Source: Methylopumilus sp036567085
GTDB lineage: Bacteria; Pseudomonadota; Gammaproteobacteria; Burkholderiales; Methylophilaceae
Reading direction: 5' to 3'
Assembly: GCA_036567085.1 (NCBI GenBank)
Contig: DATCVG010000039.1
Span: 1 to 10,165, forward strand
DNA length: 10,165 nucleotides
Positions 8,141-10,165 of this stretch are shown piece by piece. Numbering within the stretch: position 1 is the stretch's first letter; every line of letters begins with the position of its first letter. A model generated the notes under the pieces. It was not told the DNA's origin, searched no databases, and saw only the letters and a list, made by a program, of their open reading frames with translations. The translations under genes and the position numbers were made by a program.

Positions 8141-9013
8141 ATGTCTATTCTTATTAATGAATCTACCAAAGTAATATGCCAGGGTTTTACTGGTAAACAG
8201 GGTACCTTTCACTCAGAGCAAGCACTCGCTTATGGTACAAAATTAGTAGGTGGAGTCACGCCTGGCAAAGGCGGCACATCTCATCTTAATTTACCTGTAT
8301 TTAATACAGTAAGAGATGCTATTAAAATGACTAGTGCTAATGCTTCAGTAATTTACGTCCCGCCTGCTTATGCAGCAGACTCAATTATTGAAGCTTCGGA
8401 AGAAGGTATTGAAATTATTGTATGTATTACAGAGGGTATTCCAATTCAGGATATGATTAATGTTAAGGCGGCTATACGCGCTAATCAATCAAAGCTTATT
8501 GGTCCTAACTGTCCCGGTGTTATTACACCTGGCGAATGCAAGATTGGCATCATGCCTGGTAGCATTCATTTGCCTGGATCAATTGGTATTATCTCAAAAT
8601 CAGGTACATTAACTTATGAAGCTGTTCAGCAAACTACCGTCCTTGGTTTAGGTCAAAGCACATGTGTTGGTATTGGTGGAGATCCTATCAAAGGACTTAA
8701 TTTTATTGAATGCTTACAAATGTTTGAGGAAGATAAAAATACTAAGGGTATTATCTTAGTCGGTGAAATTGGCGGCTCGGATGAAGAAGTGGCTGCTGAA
8801 TACATTAAACAACATATCAAAAAACCTATCGCAGGTTATATTGCGGGCATTACAGCTCCCGAAGGAAAACGAATGGGTCATGCAGGCGCTATTATCTCGC
8901 AAGGCTTTGGTCTTGCAATAGATAAAATTAAAGCATTAGAAAAAGTCGGGGTCAGCATGGCTAAATCGCCCGCCGACATGGGACTTACCATGCAAGCCTT
9001 ATTAAAAAAATAA
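8141..9013 (+). CDS. sucD: Succinyl-CoA synthetase (succinate-CoA ligase) alpha subunit
   Basis: SucD binds CoA and carries the phosphohistidine of succinyl-CoA synthetase, forming the enzyme with SucC. The 290-residue product has the expected start (MSILINESTKVICQGFTGKQG) and length. GFTGKQG (15-21) and GGVTPGKGG (37-45) belong to the N-terminal CoA-binding Rossmann domain. GPNCPGVITPG (121-131) and SKSGTLTYE (152-160) follow. The active-site His247 lies in GKRMGHAGA, equivalent to E. coli His246 when Met is not counted. The ATG begins on the base after the sucC stop, so translation is probably coupled and the subunits made in equal amounts. Nothing is truncated or unusual. Three bases separate it from the TTG of the next gene, implying the operon continues. 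Confidence 0.98.
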   Translation: MSILINESTKVICQGFTGKQGTFHSEQALAYGTKLVGGVTPGKGGTSHLNLPVFNTVRDAIKMTSANASVIYVPPAYAADSIIEASEEGIEIIVCITEGIPIQDMINVKAAIRANQSKLIGPNCPGVITPGECKIGIMPGSIHLPGSIGIISKSGTLTYEAVQQTTVLGLGQSTCVGIGGDPIKGLNFIECLQMFEEDKNTKGIILVGEIGGSDEEVAAEYIKQHIKKPIAGYIAGITAPEGKRMGHAGAIISQGFGLAIDKIKALEKVGVSMAKSPADMGLTMQALLKK

Positions 9014-9016
9014 AAA

Positions 9017-9964
9017 TTGTATAAAAAAACTATTTTCTTTTTTCTTTTGATTACTTCTTTATTTGCATCAATTGCATATGCTGAAGAATCTGTGAATTAT
9101 CTTTTAACTGCAGCCTCAAAAGGTGATGTTGAAACAGTAAGTGCTATTTTAGAAAGTGGAGGTAATCCAAATACCAAAGATGAAGATGGTGTCACAGCAT
9201 TAATGTATGCCGCGAGAAAAGATATGGATAAGATTGTAGCGCTTTTAATAAAAAAAGGTGCGGCAGTAAATGCGACTGAAAACAATGGTTGGACTGCACT
9301 AATGTTCGCAGCAAAAAGAAATTATGTACGATCAGCTCAGTTGCTACTAGATAATGGAGCAGATCCTAAAATAAGAGATAAAGATGGGTGGAGTGCTTAT
9401 GGATTAGCTGCCATATCAGGATTTCACGAGACTGTAGATCTTTTAATCAAGCGCGGTATTGACCCAAATAACGCCAACGATTCAGGGCAAACTGTTTTAA
9501 TGTATGCAGCCAAGAATGGTGACATCAAAACAGTTCAAACATTACTAGATCATGGTGCCGATCCAAATATTACAGATAAATATAAATGTAGCCCTCTAAT
9601 GTATGCTGCCAGAGAGGGTAATACAGATGCAGTAGCTCTCTTTATAAAACGTGGCGTAAAAGTTGATTATGAAGACCAATTTAATTGGACAGCACTGACA
9701 TGGGCTACTAAAAAGAATCGCTTGCCTGTCGCCAAGATCCTAATAGAAAATGGCGCTAATATTGATCGTAAAGATTCTGATGGCACACCTATTCTTCATT
9801 ACGCTGTAGCAAATAAATCCAAAGAAATGATTCAGCTTTTCATTGACGCAAAAGTAAATTTAAAAGCAAAGGATCGTTATGGATTAACAGCTCTTGTATA
9901 CGCGCTTAAAGCTAAAAACACTGAAATTATTGATCTAATTAAAAATGCAGGTGGTAGTTACTAA
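9017..9964 (+). CDS. Exported protein made of about nine ankyrin repeats
   Basis: This 315-residue protein consists of a signal peptide and ankyrin repeats only. The start is TTG at 9017. It is chosen because it gives a complete Sec signal (MYKKTIFFFLLITSLFASIAYA, shown in parts: MYKK, hydrophobic core, AYA cleavage after residue 22). No ATG occurs in frame before the first repeats. From about 25 to 315 the repeat period is 33 residues: units begin near 25, 58, 91, 124, 157, 190, 223, 256 and 289. Hallmarks recur, such as GxTALMYAA, LLxxGADPN and DxxG. There is no catalytic domain or transmembrane anchor, so it is probably a soluble periplasmic scaffold or binding protein with unknown partner. 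It is embedded between sucD (3 bases) and nadE (5 bases), so it should be coexpressed with cytoplasmic enzymes although it acts in another compartment. Confidence 0.88.
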   Translation: MYKKTIFFFLLITSLFASIAYAEESVNYLLTAASKGDVETVSAILESGGNPNTKDEDGVTALMYAARKDMDKIVALLIKKGAAVNATENNGWTALMFAAKRNYVRSAQLLLDNGADPKIRDKDGWSAYGLAAISGFHETVDLLIKRGIDPNNANDSGQTVLMYAAKNGDIKTVQTLLDHGADPNITDKYKCSPLMYAAREGNTDAVALFIKRGVKVDYEDQFNWTALTWATKKNRLPVAKILIENGANIDRKDSDGTPILHYAVANKSKEMIQLFIDAKVNLKAKDRYGLTALVYALKAKNTEIIDLIKNAGGSY

Positions 9965-9969
9965 AAATC

Positions 9970-10165
9970 ATGAAAATAGCGCTAGGGCAAATAAATTCAT
10001 TTGTTGGGGATATAGAAAAAAATAGTAGCCTTATTATTAAGCGCGCCAAGGAGGCTTCTAATAAAGGAGCTGAACTATTTATTACTCCTGAGCTTTCTAT
10101 ATGCGGCTACCCGCCTGAAGATCTGGTTTTAAGAGAAGATTTTCTTGATGCATGCACAAAAGCAT
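9970..10165 (+). CDS. nadE: Glutamine-dependent NAD+ synthetase, N-terminal part (3'-partial)
   Basis: Only the first 65 codons are in the window. The protein starts MKIALGQINSFVGDIEKN and continues to a TPELSICGYPPEDLVLR stretch. This is the opening of the nitrilase-type glutaminase domain found in two-domain NAD+ synthetases, which release ammonia from glutamine for amidation of deamido-NAD+. The Glu of PEL is the first residue of the Glu-Lys-Cys catalytic triad; the Lys and Cys lie beyond the window. The PPEDL signature distinguishes NadE from other nitrilases and from the short ammonia-dependent form, which lacks this domain. The ATG lies 5 bases after the ankyrin gene stop, consistent with operon membership. 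A GGTGG run about 16 bases upstream is too far away and weak to be a convincing ribosome binding site. Confidence 0.93.
   Translation, partial: MKIALGQINSFVGDIEKNSSLIIKRAKEASNKGAELFITPELSICGYPPEDLVLREDFLDACTKA

Noticed and set aside
7810..8169. Minus-strand open frame of 119 codons across the sucC/sucD junction
   Set aside because: It is antisense to two strongly conserved genes and resembles no known family.
1..10165. tRNA/rRNA genes, insertion sequences, CRISPR arrays or prophage parts
   Set aside because: Coding genes fill the window apart from one 123-base gap and gaps of 3-21 bases. No cloverleaf, transposase, spaced repeats or phage genes were found by reading.

Overview
This is an AT-rich, tightly packed bacterial chromosome segment with nine protein-coding genes. 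No RNA genes, mobile elements, CRISPR arrays or prophage remnants were seen. The single-polypeptide PurL fused to its glutaminase, the SerB with an N-terminal extension, the two-domain glutamine-dependent NadE, the COG2833/DUF455 protein and SucC/SucD all point to a betaproteobacterium. Low GC, gaps of 0-21 bases within gene runs and near absence of Shine-Dalgarno sites suggest a small, streamlined genome. A low-GC Methylophilales lineage (OM43 or Methylopumilus type) is my best guess. It is inferred from gene content and composition, not proven.

Left block (1-6011, + strand): purL (5' end cut by the window edge, purine synthesis), then a small exported ankyrin-repeat protein, an exported SMP-30-like beta-propeller protein, and a ferritin-like DUF455 protein. 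Gaps are 11-21 bases and no terminator is visible between them, so they may be read as one unit from a promoter left of the window. serB (6008-6853, - strand, last step of serine synthesis) converges on this block, and the two stop codons share the four bases TTAA.

The only real intergenic region is 6854-6976 (123 bases), between the divergent serB and sucC. It must hold both promoters. It has a notable inverted symmetry: nearly the same 17-18 base motif lies just upstream of each start codon, pointing toward each gene.

Right block (6977-10165, + strand): sucC and sucD (succinyl-CoA synthetase, zero spacing), a Sec-exported protein built almost wholly of about nine ankyrin repeats with a TTG start, and the first 65 codons of nadE (glutamine-dependent NAD synthetase), with gaps of 0, 3 and 5 bases. 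This looks like a single operon. Core metabolism (purine, serine, succinyl-CoA, NAD) thus alternates with poorly characterised exported repeat proteins. Those proteins, the DUF455 protein and the symmetric serB/sucC leader are the least understood parts of an otherwise ordinary housekeeping region.
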